A stretch of 64,000 nucleotides of DNA from Lachnospiraceae bacterium (GTDB lineage: Bacteria; Bacillota; Clostridia; Lachnospirales; Lachnospiraceae). The notes beneath the pieces are model-generated. The model made no database searches. It was not told the origin of the DNA and saw only the letters and a list, made by a program, of their open reading frames with translations. Below are positions 25,535 to 35,394 of the stretch, one piece after another. The stretch lies in the NCBI GenBank assembly GCA_910575155.1, contig CAJTDX010000002.1:186001-250000 (forward strand). Direction: 5' to 3'. Made by a program: the position numbers and the translations under genes. How positions within the stretch are numbered: the first letter of the stretch is position 1; every line of letters starts with the position of its first letter.

Positions 25535-26650
25535 ATGAGCAGAGAGGAAAGGACTGACAAAAGACAAAGAAATTTCCGCTATTTTGACTATAGTCTGCTG
25601 GTGATCGTACTGTTTATGGTATGTTTCGGACTTGTGATTTTGTACAGCACAAGTTCTTACAACGGACAGGTCAAATTTCAGGATAGCGCCTACTATTTGA
25701 AAAAGCAGCTTTTTGCAGATATACTTGGAATTGCCGTAATGGCGTTTGTAGCGCAGATTGATTACCGCGTCTGGAAAAACTTCTGGTTTCTGGCATATGC
25801 GGGGGCCTTCGGCATGTGTACGCTGGTACTGTTTATAGGGCAGGAATTAAACGGGGCGAAACGGTGGCTGAAGCTTGGACCGGTCAGCTTCCAGCCTTCC
25901 GAAATGGCGAAGGTGGCGATTATTGTCTTCCTTGCCACCATTATCAGTAAAATGCCCAAACAAATGGGAAAGTTTACAGCTCTGATTAAAGTGATGCTGC
26001 TGGTCATGCCTATGGTGGTGATTGTGGCCTCAGAAAATTTAAGTACGGCAATTATTATTCTGGGCATCGCCATCTGTCTGGTGTTTGTATCCAGCCCAAA
26101 ATACATGCAGTTTATTGTAATGGGAGGCGTGGTGATTGCATTTGGAGCCGCCTTTATTATGTTAGAGTCTTATCGGGCGGAACGCCTGAAAATCTGGCTG
26201 GAACCGGAAAAGTATGAAAAAGGATATCAGACCCTGCAGGGATTGTACGCGATTGGTTCCGGAGGTCTGTTTGGAAAAGGACTGGGCGCCAGTATGCAGA
26301 AGCTGGGTTTTGTGCCGGAGGCGCAGAACGATATGATTTTTTCCATTATCTGTGAAGAACTGGGATTGTTTGGGGCCGTCAGTGTAATCCTGCTGTTTCT
26401 GGTGCTGATCTGGCGTTTTATGGTGGTTGCCAGCAACGCGCAGGATTTGTATGGAGCGCTGATTGTGACGGGCGTGCTTGCGCATATTTCCATTCAGGTT
26501 ATTCTGAACATAGCAGTAGTGACCAACACCATACCAAATACGGGCATTTCCCTGCCGTTTATCAGTTACGGCGGTACTTCCGTGGCTTTCTTGCTGGCAG
26601 AAATCGGCCTGGTTTTAAGTGTGTCCAGGGGGATCCGTCTGGAGGAATAG
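25535..26650 (+). CDS. ftsW: Peptidoglycan glycosyltransferase FtsW (SEDS family)
   Basis: The 371-aa SEDS protein has about ten membrane helices. It polymerises lipid II at the septum with a partner class B PBP. Conserved segments are RWLKLGPVSFQPSEMAK, the SENLSTA loop and PNTGISLPFISYGGTS. Position between murD and ftsQ supports FtsW rather than RodA; in spore formers a SpoVE role is also possible since two class B PBPs lie upstream. Confidence 0.92.
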   Translation: MSREERTDKRQRNFRYFDYSLLVIVLFMVCFGLVILYSTSSYNGQVKFQDSAYYLKKQLFADILGIAVMAFVAQIDYRVWKNFWFLAYAGAFGMCTLVLFIGQELNGAKRWLKLGPVSFQPSEMAKVAIIVFLATIISKMPKQMGKFTALIKVMLLVMPMVVIVASENLSTAIIILGIAICLVFVSSPKYMQFIVMGGVVIAFGAAFIMLESYRAERLKIWLEPEKYEKGYQTLQGLYAIGSGGLFGKGLGASMQKLGFVPEAQNDMIFSIICEELGLFGAVSVILLFLVLIWRFMVVASNAQDLYGALIVTGVLAHISIQVILNIAVVTNTIPNTGISLPFISYGGTSVAFLLAEIGLVLSVSRGIRLEE

Positions 26651-26653
26651 AAT

Positions 26654-27403
26654 ATGGGAAGAGGAAGAAAAAGACGTAAGAAAAAATGGAAAATGGCGGG
26701 ATTGACGTTTCTGTTCTTCCTGCTGTTTCTTGCCGTGGGGGCTTTGATCGCCTTCAAGGTATTTACCGTGGAAAAGCTGGAAGTGACAGGGAGCGAACGA
26801 TATTCAGATGAAGTGATTGAAGAATGGCTGCTGGATGATGAACATTCCTGGAACAGCCTGTACGTGTATTTTAAATATAAATTTCAGGAACCGAAAGAGC
26901 TGGCTTTTGTGGATTCCATGGAGCTTTCGCTGAAATCTCCGCATATCCTCAAAGTGAACGTGCAGGAGAAAGCGCTGCTGGGCAGGGTTTACATAGATAC
27001 AATGGGACAGAACGCCTATTTTGACAAAAATGGCATTGTGGTGGAAATGTCCTCAGAGGTGATTAAGAACGTACCGAAAATTAATGGCCTTGATGTAAAA
27101 CAGATTGTTTTAAATGAGAAGCTTCCAATCAAAGGAAAGAGCGTCCTCAAAAATCTGCTGGCTCTTACACAGGCGCTGAAAAAGTATAAGCTGATACCTG
27201 GAAGCATCAAATATGGAGAAGAGGGAAATTACACGCTGAAATATGGAAAAATTTCAGTAAATCTTGGACAGGCAGAGAACTTTAATGAAAAAATACTGAG
27301 ACTTTCCTATATTATGCCGAAACTGGAAGGTGAGCAGGGTGTTCTGCACCTGGAAAGCTGGACAGAAAATACGACGGATATAACTTTTGAGAAATTAAAA
27401 TGA
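26654..27403 (+). CDS. ftsQ: Cell division protein FtsQ/DivIB
   Basis: The 249-aa bitopic protein has a very basic cytoplasmic tail, one membrane helix (about residues 15-37), and an extracellular POTRA domain that begins FTVEKLEVTGSERYSDE, followed by the FtsQ beta domain. It forms the divisome sub-complex with FtsL. The start ATG 26654 follows GGAGGAATAGA directly after the ftsW stop. Length is typical for Clostridia. Confidence 0.9.
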   Translation: MGRGRKRRKKKWKMAGLTFLFFLLFLAVGALIAFKVFTVEKLEVTGSERYSDEVIEEWLLDDEHSWNSLYVYFKYKFQEPKELAFVDSMELSLKSPHILKVNVQEKALLGRVYIDTMGQNAYFDKNGIVVEMSSEVIKNVPKINGLDVKQIVLNEKLPIKGKSVLKNLLALTQALKKYKLIPGSIKYGEEGNYTLKYGKISVNLGQAENFNEKILRLSYIMPKLEGEQGVLHLESWTENTTDITFEKLK

Positions 27404-27475
27404 CAGACCGAAAGGAATATCTTGAAAAAAATATATGAAAATGAAAAGTTTTTATTGATTAATTTGCCAAAAAAC

Positions 27476-27489
27476 TATACTATAGTATA
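27476..27489 (+). promoter_or_regulatory. 14-bp palindrome in the ftsZ promoter region
   Basis: TATACTATAGTATA is a perfect palindrome that contains possible -10 hexamers on both strands. TTGATT (27455-27460) and TTGCCA (27464-27469) are candidate -35 elements but spacing is not ideal for either. The core ATACTATAGTAT is identical to that upstream of mraY. Confidence 0.5.
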
Positions 27490-27561
27490 CAGGAGTTTAA
27501 ACTGGCTATTTAAGAATAGAAATAATAAAAGTTCAGATAGAGAATAAAAGGAGGAAGTACC

Positions 27562-28827
27562 TTGCTTGAAATTATGACAAACGAAGCAGAGTCCAGCGCC
27601 AAGATTATTGTAATCGGTGTGGGAGGCGCCGGAAACAATGCAGTAAATAGAATGATAGAGGAGAACATCGGCGGTGTTGAATTTATTGGAATTAATACAG
27701 ATAAGCAGGCGCTGGCCCTGTGTAAGGCTCCCACGTTGGTTCAGATCGGTGAGAAACTGACCAAGGGCTTAGGAGCCGGGGCCCAGCCGGAGATCGGACA
27801 GAAAGCAGCAGAAGAGAATATTGAAGAGCTGACTTCAGAGATCAAAGGTGCGGATATGGTGTTTGTCACCTGTGGTATGGGCGGAGGAACCGGAACCGGA
27901 GCAGCGCCTGTAGTCGCAGGAATTGCCAAGGAAATGGGTATTCTGACAGTAGGTGTAGTGACGAAGCCTTTTAAGTTTGAGGCAAAGGCGCGTATGGTCA
28001 ATGCATTGGGAGGCATCGAACGTCTTAAGGAAAGTGTGGATACTCTGATTGTGATCCCAAATGATAAGCTGTTGGAGATTGTGGACAGAAGGACAACCAT
28101 GCCGGATGCCTTAAAGAAGGCCGATGAAGTGTTGCAGCAGGCAGTACAGGGAATTACCGACCTGATTAATGTACCTGCGCTGATTAACCTGGATTTTGCA
28201 GATGTGCAGACCGTTATGAAGGATAAGGGACTGGCGCATATTGGCATTGGTTCTGCGAACGGCGACGACAAGGCGATAGAAGCAGTGAAGACTGCAGTGG
28301 CAAGCCCTCTTCTGGAGACAACGATCACAGGCGCTTCTCATGTTATTATCAATATTTCGGGAGATATTTCCCTGATGGATGCCAATGACGCGGCGAGCTA
28401 TGTACAGGATCTTGCCGGGGATAATGCGAATATTATTTTTGGAGCCAAGTTCGATGAGAAGATGACGGATGCGGCCATTATTACAGTAATTGCAACAGGG
28501 CTTGAGGGAGCGGCGGCGGCGTCTCCCAAGGTTATGCCGAATATGAAGTATCCTCAGGGAACGACGGCGAGAACGAATACCATGACAAGACCCAATACCA
28601 TGGCAAGGCCCGCGGCCACTACGGCAGCAAGACCTTCCGGAATGGGGATGAATACAGGCGCAGGGGCGCGTCCGGTCAATCCTTATGGAACGCCTGCAAA
28701 GCCCGCGGGAAGCAATCTGGGCGTAACTCCGGGCAGTATGGGAATCAGGCAGCCCAGGAAGCCGGAGAGCAGCGTGCCGGAACGTGATATCAAGATCCCG
28801 GAGTTTTTGAAGAATACAAGGAAATAA
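27562..28827 (+). CDS. ftsZ: Cell division protein FtsZ
   Basis: The 421-aa tubulin homologue polymerises at midcell. Seen are the GTP-binding [13 protein letters not shown], the tubulin signature [11 protein letters not shown] (about residues 110-120), a linker rich in Thr, Arg, Pro and Gly (about 325-400), and the conserved C-terminal peptide DIKIPEFLK that binds FtsA, SepF and ZapA. The start is TTG 27562, seven bases after AAAGGAGG; the ATG at 27574 is too far. ftsA is not adjacent, so SepF or a distant FtsA must anchor it. Confidence 0.97.
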   Translation: MLEIMTNEAESSAKIIVIGVGGAGNNAVNRMIEENIGGVEFIGINTDKQALALCKAPTLVQIGEKLTKGLGAGAQPEIGQKAAEENIEELTSEIKGADMVFVTCGMGGGTGTGAAPVVAGIAKEMGILTVGVVTKPFKFEAKARMVNALGGIERLKESVDTLIVIPNDKLLEIVDRRTTMPDALKKADEVLQQAVQGITDLINVPALINLDFADVQTVMKDKGLAHIGIGSANGDDKAIEAVKTAVASPLLETTITGASHVIINISGDISLMDANDAASYVQDLAGDNANIIFGAKFDEKMTDAAIITVIATGLEGAAAASPKVMPNMKYPQGTTARTNTMTRPNTMARPAATTAARPSGMGMNTGAGARPVNPYGTPAKPAGSNLGVTPGSMGIRQPRKPESSVPERDIKIPEFLKNTRK

Positions 28828-28841
28828 TATTACATAGAAGG

Positions 28842-28869
28842 AGAATCTCAGTTTGCGAGATTCTTTTTC
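28842..28869 (+). terminator. Terminator of the dcw cluster
   Basis: AGAATCTC (28842-28849) / GAGATTCT (28857-28864), followed by TTTTT. Confidence 0.92.
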
Positions 28870-28929
28870 TGTAATTTGGATACAAGCTACAGAACACTTA
28901 GTTTTAAGAGAAGAAAGCGGAGGAGAGCT

Positions 28930-31017
28930 ATGAAAACCATACATATGAAGATTATTTCCGGAATATTATTATGTTCATTGCTTACGGCGGCTATTATCGG
29001 GGTACTGGCAATCATTAATTCAGCTCAGATGGAGGGCGACAATTCCAAAGAACAAATGCGGCTTGAGTCCAGGCAGGACGCGCTGGAATTAAACAGTATG
29101 ATTTCTGGAATCGAGCAGTCGGTAGATACATTGAGCGATACATTGATGAATCAGTTTGATTATGCGGCTTTTCGGAAAGATAAAAGTTATGCAGATACCT
29201 ATACGGAGCAGATATCACCCATTATAGACGTCTTTGGCGACAGAACAGACGGGGCGATTACAGCATATATCCGCTACAATCCGCAGTATTCCAATCCTAC
29301 TTCCGGTTACTTTATTTCCAGAAGTTCTGTGGAGGCAGAGTTTGAGACGGTGGTTCCCACAGATTTTTCCATGTATGACGAGGATGATGCGGAGCATGTG
29401 GGCTGGTACTATATTCCGGTGAAAGCCGGCGAGGCTGTCTGGATGGCGCCCTATCTCAATGCTAATATTGACGTCTATATGATTTCCTATGTGGTTCCGC
29501 TTTTTGCAGACGACGGCACATCCATAGGCATTGTGGGAATGGATATTGATTTTTCTCAGATTACCAATATGGTAGACGAAATAACATTTTCGAAAAGCGG
29601 CTATGCATTTCTTGCAAATCCGGACGGTGAAATTGTACATAGTAAGAATCTGGAAGCAAATACAAATATTTCCGGGCTGGATGCGTCCCTGTCAGGAATT
29701 GCGGATTTGCTGAATGATCCTCAGCAGGAGGGCTGTGAGCAGTATTATTCCTATCAAAATGAGAAAAAGGAGTTTGTGTATCATAATCTTGAGAATGGGA
29801 TGAAACTTGTGCTGGCAGTGCCTGATACGGAAATTTATGAGCGGGCGAATCATCTGGCGCAGATTATTTTGGCGGCGGTGCTGATTGCCCTGATATTTTC
29901 CGGAGTTGTAGGCATTTTTGCGGGCAGCAGTATTTCAAGGCCGATCAAACAGTTGACTGCAGTGATTGAGCAGACCTCCAGACTGGATTTTCGGGCGACA
30001 GAATTTGGTTCGAGGCTCCGCAGACAGAAGGATGAAATCGGCGTTATGGCAAGGGAGATTCATTCTATGCGCGTGGTACTGCGGAAAATGATGGGAAGCC
30101 TGGATGAAGCGGAACGTTCCATCTCAGACAATGTGGCAAGTTTGAGTGAAATTATGGAGAAAAACAAAGTCCATGCCCAGGATAACTCTGCCGCGACTCA
30201 GGAGCTTGCGGCAAGTATGCAGGAGACCAGCGCCAATACGGCAAATATCATACAGAATATAGAAGAAGTAAAACACAGCTCCCAAAGCATTCATCAGATG
30301 GCTGCGGAAGGAGAGGAGAACTCCAGGCAGGTGCGCCGGCGTGCAGATGAAATGGAGAAGACAAGCCGCAAGTCCAGAGATAAGACGGATGAAATGTATG
30401 CGGTGATGAAGCAGAAGAGCGATGCGGCTATGGAGCAGTCCAAAGCGGTAGAAAAGATTAATGAGCTGACGGAGGCCATCAAGGATATTTCTTCTCAGAC
30501 GAACCTGCTTGCCTTAAATGCCAATATTGAGGCGGCCAGAGCCGGGGAGGCAGGAAGAGGTTTTGCAGTGGTGGCGTCGGAGATCGGTTCTCTGGCAGAG
30601 CAGACTCTGCACACCGTAGATAATATCAATGGAATTGTCAGCGAGGTAAATGAGGCGGTCTTTCATATGACGGAGTGTATCATGACCGCAATGAAATTTT
30701 TAGAGAGTACCGTGTTGGGCGATTATGAGAATTTCAGCAAATCAGGCGGGCAGTACCTTGCAGATGCAGATGAGTTCCAGGGAATCATGGGACATACGAA
30801 GGAGGCAATTGGCGTTTTAGAAGGATATATTTCTCAGATTGTAGGAGCAGTGGAAGATATCAATGATATGATAAACCAGTCTGCGGGAGGTATCAATATC
30901 ATTGCCGAGAAGTCCGGTGAGACGGAAGGGACTACGATGGAAGGTTATGCAAGACTTCAGGATTGTATGAAATCCATAGAGGAATTAAGAGACATTGTCG
31001 GCCAGTTTGAGTTATAG
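28930..31017 (+). CDS. Methyl-accepting chemotaxis protein with extracellular Cache sensor
   Basis: The 695-aa receptor has a first membrane helix (about residues 9-30), a large extracellular double-Cache-type sensor (about 35-290, with [16 protein letters not shown] typical of dCache), a second membrane helix (about 300-325), a HAMP segment and a cytoplasmic coiled coil whose tip reads [19 protein letters not shown]. It should signal to CheA/CheW; the ligand is unknown. ATG 28930 follows GGAGGAGAGCT. The gene has terminators on both sides and is monocistronic. Confidence 0.92.
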   Translation: MKTIHMKIISGILLCSLLTAAIIGVLAIINSAQMEGDNSKEQMRLESRQDALELNSMISGIEQSVDTLSDTLMNQFDYAAFRKDKSYADTYTEQISPIIDVFGDRTDGAITAYIRYNPQYSNPTSGYFISRSSVEAEFETVVPTDFSMYDEDDAEHVGWYYIPVKAGEAVWMAPYLNANIDVYMISYVVPLFADDGTSIGIVGMDIDFSQITNMVDEITFSKSGYAFLANPDGEIVHSKNLEANTNISGLDASLSGIADLLNDPQQEGCEQYYSYQNEKKEFVYHNLENGMKLVLAVPDTEIYERANHLAQIILAAVLIALIFSGVVGIFAGSSISRPIKQLTAVIEQTSRLDFRATEFGSRLRRQKDEIGVMAREIHSMRVVLRKMMGSLDEAERSISDNVASLSEIMEKNKVHAQDNSAATQELAASMQETSANTANIIQNIEEVKHSSQSIHQMAAEGEENSRQVRRRADEMEKTSRKSRDKTDEMYAVMKQKSDAAMEQSKAVEKINELTEAIKDISSQTNLLALNANIEAARAGEAGRGFAVVASEIGSLAEQTLHTVDNINGIVSEVNEAVFHMTECIMTAMKFLESTVLGDYENFSKSGGQYLADADEFQGIMGHTKEAIGVLEGYISQIVGAVEDINDMINQSAGGINIIAEKSGETEGTTMEGYARLQDCMKSIEELRDIVGQFEL

Positions 31018-31047
31018 AATAAGGCTGTAAATTTAAAATACATATGA

Positions 31048-31087
31048 CAGGGCAGTATCTTTGCAAAGATACTGCCCTGATGTTTTG
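31048..31087 (+). terminator. Terminator after the chemoreceptor gene
   Basis: A perfect 32-bp palindrome (31048-31079) with left arm CAGGGCAGTATCTTTG and right arm CAAAGATACTGCCCTG, followed by ATGTTTTG. Because it is symmetric it may act on both strands. Confidence 0.85.
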
Positions 31088-31161
31088 TCGTATACTGTAA
31101 ACAAATTTTCGGAAAATCGGACAATGATTTGACAAAATAATCTGCATGTTTCTTTTATACT
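31084..31161 (+). promoter_or_regulatory. spoIIG-type promoter with Spo0A boxes and long spacer
   Basis: TTGACA (31129-31134) and TATACT (31156-31161) are separated by 21 bases, close to the unusual 22-base spacer of the Bacillus subtilis spoIIG promoter, which needs Spo0A. TTTGACAAA (31128-31136) is an inverted Spo0A box over the -35, TCGGACAA (about 31116-31123) is a degenerate copy one helical turn upstream, and TTTGTCGTA (31084-31092) is a forward copy with one mismatch. Confidence 0.78.
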
Positions 31162-31230
31162 TAATGCCATGGCGCGCCGGGAGCGTGTTGGAACAATGCT
31201 CTGGAGAGGCTCAAAGTAAGGAGGGTGAGA

Positions 31231-32010
31231 GTGGAATATGAATTGTATGCAGACATCTGGTTTCTGACAAATTTGGTTATGGACTGCATTGCACTGGGGC
31301 TTGCAGGAAAAATAATGAAACAGCGCATTTACATAAAACGGCTGCTGCTGGCAGCATGTTGGGGAACCGCAGGTTCTATAGGATTTTTCCTGCTGCTGCA
31401 TAAGTTCTTATACTATCAGATATTGGTGCATATCCTGGTGAATCCTTTGATGGTGTGGTTGTGTTTTAGGGCCAGGAAGCTGAAACAGTTTGTATGCCAA
31501 TGGACGCTTACTTATTTGTCTGTAATTCTGCTGGGAGGAAGCCTGGAGTGGAGCGTATCGAATCTGACAGGCATCAGATACTTTTTGCCCTGTCTTTTGT
31601 CTGCCATAGTATTTTTATGGATTGCAGAAAAAATCCTGGAATATTTCCGAAGAGAAAAGGAGACGGTATACGACCTTCTGCTGGTGACTGCAGAAGGAAC
31701 GATAGCGGCGAAAGGATTTTTTGACACCGGAAATCTTCTTGTAGATCCTTTGGTGGGTAAACCTGTACATATTATTAAGAAAAAGATTTTAGAGGAACAG
31801 ATAGAAAAAGGGAAGCTTCTGATCAGGATGATTCCCTTTCACTCTCTGGGGACGGAGAACGGCATCATGGAAGCCGTAACGATTGAGGGTATGTATATTT
31901 TAAAAGAGGGTCAGCCCCTGTATCTGGAAAAGCCGGTGCTGGGACTTGCGGAGGAACGTTTATTTCGGGATGACGGATGCGGCGTGATCCTGAATGGAAA
32001 GAGTCTGTAA
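31231..32010 (+). CDS. spoIIGA: Sigma-E processing peptidase SpoIIGA
   Basis: The 259-aa protein has five N-terminal membrane helices (about residues 1-145) and a cytoplasmic aspartic-protease domain with the catalytic [11 protein letters not shown] (about residues 163-173). SpoIIGA cleaves pro-sigma-E in the mother cell after activation by SpoIIR from the forespore. The start is GTG 31231, giving the typical [11 protein letters not shown] opening, six bases after GGAGG. sigE follows after 34 bp. Confidence 0.94.
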   Translation: MEYELYADIWFLTNLVMDCIALGLAGKIMKQRIYIKRLLLAACWGTAGSIGFFLLLHKFLYYQILVHILVNPLMVWLCFRARKLKQFVCQWTLTYLSVILLGGSLEWSVSNLTGIRYFLPCLLSAIVFLWIAEKILEYFRREKETVYDLLLVTAEGTIAAKGFFDTGNLLVDPLVGKPVHIIKKKILEEQIEKGKLLIRMIPFHSLGTENGIMEAVTIEGMYILKEGQPLYLEKPVLGLAEERLFRDDGCGVILNGKSL

Positions 32011-32044
32011 GATCCATCAGGGGGTAATAGAAAGGAGAAAAGAC

Positions 32045-32785
32045 ATGTATATAAAAATAACGATACCGCAGCACTTCCAATTAAAACTGATTCCCACGCT
32101 GCATAATCTGCTGCTGATGCGAAAAGGAGACGTCCATTATATCGGAGGAGCCGAAATACTCCCGCCGCCTTTGGAGGCAAGGGAAGAAAACCGCTATATC
32201 CAGATGCTGGACGGACCGGAGTCGGAAAAGGCGCGAAGCGTGCTGATTGAGCATAATCTTCGTCTGGTAGTCTACATAGCCAAGAAATTTGATAATACCG
32301 GAATCGGAGTGGAAGATCTGATTTCCATTGGCACAATTGGTCTGATTAAGGCGATCAATACCTTCAATCCCACCAAAAATATAAAGCTCGCCACTTATGC
32401 TTCCCGGTGTATCGAGAATGAGATTTTAATGTATTTAAGGAGAAATAATAAAACCAGGATGGAAGTATCCATTGACGAGCCGCTGAATGTGGACTGGGAT
32501 GGAAATGAGCTGCTGCTGTCTGACATTTTAGGTACCGACGAGGACATTATTTACCGGGATATTGAGACGGAGGTGGAGAAAAATCTGCTGCGCCATGCGG
32601 TAGATAAGCTTTCGGAGCGGGAAAAGACGATTGTGGAACTTCGGTTTGGTCTGAAAGATCCGCATGGAGAGGAGATGACTCAGAAGGAGGTGGCGGATTT
32701 ACTGGGGATTTCCCAGTCCTATATTTCCCGCCTGGAAAAAAAGATTATGAAACGTCTGAAAAAAGAAATTGTCAGGTTTGAATAA
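32045..32785 (+). CDS. sigE: RNA polymerase sporulation sigma factor SigE
   Basis: The 246-aa sigma-70-type factor has regions 2 to 4: [33 protein letters not shown] (region 2), and [14 protein letters not shown] through [18 protein letters not shown] (region 4 helix-turn-helix). The N-terminal pro-sequence (about residues 1-27, ending near [16 protein letters not shown]) is removed by SpoIIGA. It directs early mother-cell transcription. ATG 32045 follows AAAGGAGAAAAGAC. Confidence 0.96.
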   Translation: MYIKITIPQHFQLKLIPTLHNLLLMRKGDVHYIGGAEILPPPLEAREENRYIQMLDGPESEKARSVLIEHNLRLVVYIAKKFDNTGIGVEDLISIGTIGLIKAINTFNPTKNIKLATYASRCIENEILMYLRRNNKTRMEVSIDEPLNVDWDGNELLLSDILGTDEDIIYRDIETEVEKNLLRHAVDKLSEREKTIVELRFGLKDPHGEEMTQKEVADLLGISQSYISRLEKKIMKRLKKEIVRFE

Positions 32786-32841
32786 ATATATAAGCTGTGA
32801 TATACTGAACTTATACAAAAAGTACAAAAGGAGATGGTGCG

Positions 32842-34443
32842 ATGAGGCTTGAATTTTTGGGAGCGGCTCATGAAGTGACCGGAAGCTGTCATTATTTGCA
32901 AATGGGGGAAGTGAATCTTCTGGTTGACTGCGGTATGGAACAGGGACCGGATTTGTATGTAAATCAGGAGATACCGGTAAATGCGGCGGAAATTGATTAT
33001 GTACTGATTACCCACGCGCATATTGACCATTCCGGACTTCTGCCCCTGTTATACAGCCATGGGTTCCGGGGAAAAATTTACGCTACCAGAGCTACGTCAG
33101 AGCTTTGCAACATTATGCTGAAAGATTCCGCGCATATCCAGATGTTTGAAGCGGAATGGAAGAACCGCAAGGCGCGCCGGGCAGGCAGGCCGCTGGTGGA
33201 ACCGATGTACGATATGGATGACGCCCGCGGAGTGCTGGAGCATTTTGTTCCATGCGCATATAACGAGAAGATTGCCGTCTGTCCACAGATCACCGTACGT
33301 TTTATTGATGCAGGGCATCTGCTTGGTTCTTCCAGTATTGAAGTGTGGGGCACCGAGGATGACAAAACGGTTAAGCTGGTATTCTCAGGAGACATTGGCC
33401 CGGGAGACCGCCCGTTGATCCGTGATCCGCAGTACATAGAAGAGGCGGACTATGTGGTTATGGAGTCTACTTATGGAGACAGGATGCGTAAGCATCCGCC
33501 GGATTATGCCGCAGAACTTGCAGAAGTGTGCAGGGAGACTTTTTCCAGAGGCGGCAATCTGGTCATTCCTGCGTTTTCTGTGGGCAGGACCCAGGAAATG
33601 CTGTTTTTTATGAGAAAGATCAAAACGGAAAATCTTCTTCCGGAATTTGCGGATTTTGAGGTCTATATCGACAGTCCGCTGGCGGTGGAGGCGACCAATA
33701 TTTTCCATAAAAATGTGGAAGAGTGTTTTCGGGACCGGGCGCTGGATTTAATTCGAAAAGGTATTAATCCGATTAATTTTCCGGGTCTTAAAGTGGCGGT
33801 GTCCAGCGATGAATCGAAAATGATTAATTTTATTCAGAAACCGATAGTGATTATCTCTGCTTCCGGTATGTGTGAAGCCGGAAGAATCCGCCACCATTTA
33901 AAACATAATCTGTGGCGGTCTGATTCCACGGTTCTGTTTGTAGGGTATCAGGTGCCGGGAACTCTGGGAAATCATCTGCTGGGCGGGGCTAAGGAGGTCA
34001 GGCTGTTCGGTGAGACCATTGAAGTGAAAGCAAGAATTGCCAATCTCGCGGGAATCAGCGGCCATGCAGACCAGGAGCATTTACTGCAATGGGTGAAAGC
34101 TTTTGGCAAGACTCCCAAACGGGTATTTGTGGTGCATGGACAGGACCATGTGTGCGATGAGTTCGCGGAACTGGTGGAGAGAGAAACCGGAGTCCGGGCG
34201 TCCGCGCCTTACAGCGGAGACATATATGATCTTGCCGCCAATGCCTGCGTAGCCAGAGGCAGCAGGGAACGCGCGGTGAAGAAAGTGAAAGACGCCCGCA
34301 TGGTTTCCAATGTATTTGCAAGGCTTGTGGCGGCTGGCGAACGTCTCCTTGCGGTTATCCGCAAGCTGGAGGGGCGTCCGAACAAGGAGCTTGGAAAGTT
34401 TGCTGACCAGATCAATTCCCTTTGTGATAAGTGGGACCAATAG
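32842..34443 (+). CDS. MBL-fold beta-CASP RNA-type metallo-hydrolase
   Basis: The 533-aa protein has a metallo-beta-lactamase domain with THAHIDHSG (metal-binding HxHxDH, about residues 55-62) and DAGHLLGSSSIEV, then a beta-CASP insert, and KPIVIISASGMCEAGRIRHHL and SGHAD near the C-terminus, as in CPSF73-like and YsnA/RNase J-related exonucleases. RNA processing is expected; the exact substrate is unknown. Its 3' end overlaps the convergent sigG gene by 32 bp. It sits where sigG would be expected after sigE. Confidence 0.88.
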   Translation: MRLEFLGAAHEVTGSCHYLQMGEVNLLVDCGMEQGPDLYVNQEIPVNAAEIDYVLITHAHIDHSGLLPLLYSHGFRGKIYATRATSELCNIMLKDSAHIQMFEAEWKNRKARRAGRPLVEPMYDMDDARGVLEHFVPCAYNEKIAVCPQITVRFIDAGHLLGSSSIEVWGTEDDKTVKLVFSGDIGPGDRPLIRDPQYIEEADYVVMESTYGDRMRKHPPDYAAELAEVCRETFSRGGNLVIPAFSVGRTQEMLFFMRKIKTENLLPEFADFEVYIDSPLAVEATNIFHKNVEECFRDRALDLIRKGINPINFPGLKVAVSSDESKMINFIQKPIVIISASGMCEAGRIRHHLKHNLWRSDSTVLFVGYQVPGTLGNHLLGGAKEVRLFGETIEVKARIANLAGISGHADQEHLLQWVKAFGKTPKRVFVVHGQDHVCDEFAELVERETGVRASAPYSGDIYDLAANACVARGSRERAVKKVKDARMVSNVFARLVAAGERLLAVIRKLEGRPNKELGKFADQINSLCDKWDQ

Positions 34444-35215
34444 AGAGATAGTTTTTCATATTTTTTAAAGCGGATTTTTCCAGTCTGCTGACCTGAGCCT
34501 GGGAGATGTGAATTTCTTCGGCGACTTCCATCTGGGTTTTTCCCTCAAAGAAACGGAGCTTGATGATGTAATTTTCCCGTTCATTCAATCGTTTCATGGC
34601 GTCGCTCAGGGAGAGTTCCTCTACCCAGGTTTCTTCTTTGTTTTTTTTATCGCTGATCTGATCCATGACATACAGGGTGTCGCCGCCGTCCGTATAGACC
34701 GGATCGTAGAGGCTTACCGGACATTGTATGGCGTCCAGGGCGAAAACGATGTCTTCTTTGGAAATTTCAATTTTTTCTGCAATATCTTCAATAGTAGGCT
34801 CCCTGGAGAGTTCTTTGGACAGCAGTTCTCTGGCATGGATTGCCTTGTACGCCGTATCTCTCAGGGAACGGCTGACGCGGATGGAATTGTTGTCCCTCAG
34901 ATAACGGCGGATTTCTCCGATAATCATCGGCACGGCATAAGTTGAAAATTTTACGCCGATTTCAGGGTTAAAGTTATCAATAGATTTGATAAGGCCGATA
35001 CAGCCTATCTGAAATAAATCGTCTACATTTTCATTGCTGTTGGAAAAACGTTTGATAACGCTTAAGACCAGGCGGAGATTTCCCTTAATGTAAGTTTCCC
35101 GCGCCGTCAGATCTCCGGCCTTGATGCGGGTAAAGAGATCATTTTTCTCATCCTCTTTTAATACAGGGAGTTTGGATGTGTTGACTCCGCAGATTTCTAC
35201 TTTGTATGCAGCCAT
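34412..35215 (-). CDS. sigG: RNA polymerase sporulation sigma factor SigG
   Basis: The 267-aa factor carries the SigG hallmark N-terminus KVEICGVNTSKLPVL, region 2 (NLRLVLSVIKRFSNSNENVDDLFQIGCIGLIKSIDNF), region 3, and region 4 with TQMEVAEEIHISQAQVSRLEK. It drives late forespore genes. It is read leftward, convergent with the metallo-hydrolase gene, instead of following sigE in the same direction. Its start follows GGAGGTAAC. A SigF/SigG-type promoter lies upstream at 35246-35277. Confidence 0.95.
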   Translation of the reverse strand: MAAYKVEICGVNTSKLPVLKEDEKNDLFTRIKAGDLTARETYIKGNLRLVLSVIKRFSNSNENVDDLFQIGCIGLIKSIDNFNPEIGVKFSTYAVPMIIGEIRRYLRDNNSIRVSRSLRDTAYKAIHARELLSKELSREPTIEDIAEKIEISKEDIVFALDAIQCPVSLYDPVYTDGGDTLYVMDQISDKKNKEETWVEELSLSDAMKRLNERENYIIKLRFFEGKTQMEVAEEIHISQAQVSRLEKSALKNMKNYLSIGPTYHKGN

Positions 35216-35245
35216 GACGTTACCTCCGGAAAGTTTGATGTATTA

Positions 35246-35277
35246 AAAGAATGCACGAAATTTACTACTTTTATTCA
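35246..35277 (-). promoter_or_regulatory. Candidate SigF/SigG promoter of sigG
   Basis: On the minus strand TGAATA (35272-35277) is 18 bases from CATTCTTT (35246-35253), close to the forespore consensus TGMATA / CATNNTA. It is about 30 bases before the sigG start and fits forespore autoregulation. Confidence 0.6.
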
Positions 35278-35288
35278 AAGAATTTTCG

Positions 35289-35297
35289 TGATATAAT
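35289..35297 (+). promoter_or_regulatory. Extended -10 promoter for the coiled-coil gene
   Basis: TGATATAAT (35289-35297) is an extended -10 element with no good -35. It is divergent from the sigG promoter and leaves a leader of about 90 bases. Confidence 0.55.
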
Positions 35298-35394
35298 AAT
35301 TGAGAAGCAGAAGGAGTCCAAACGGGCGAGCCGGTAAAGCAGACAGTAATTTAAAAATGTTATTAAGATAAAGCAGGAATTAGGAGAAATAGTT

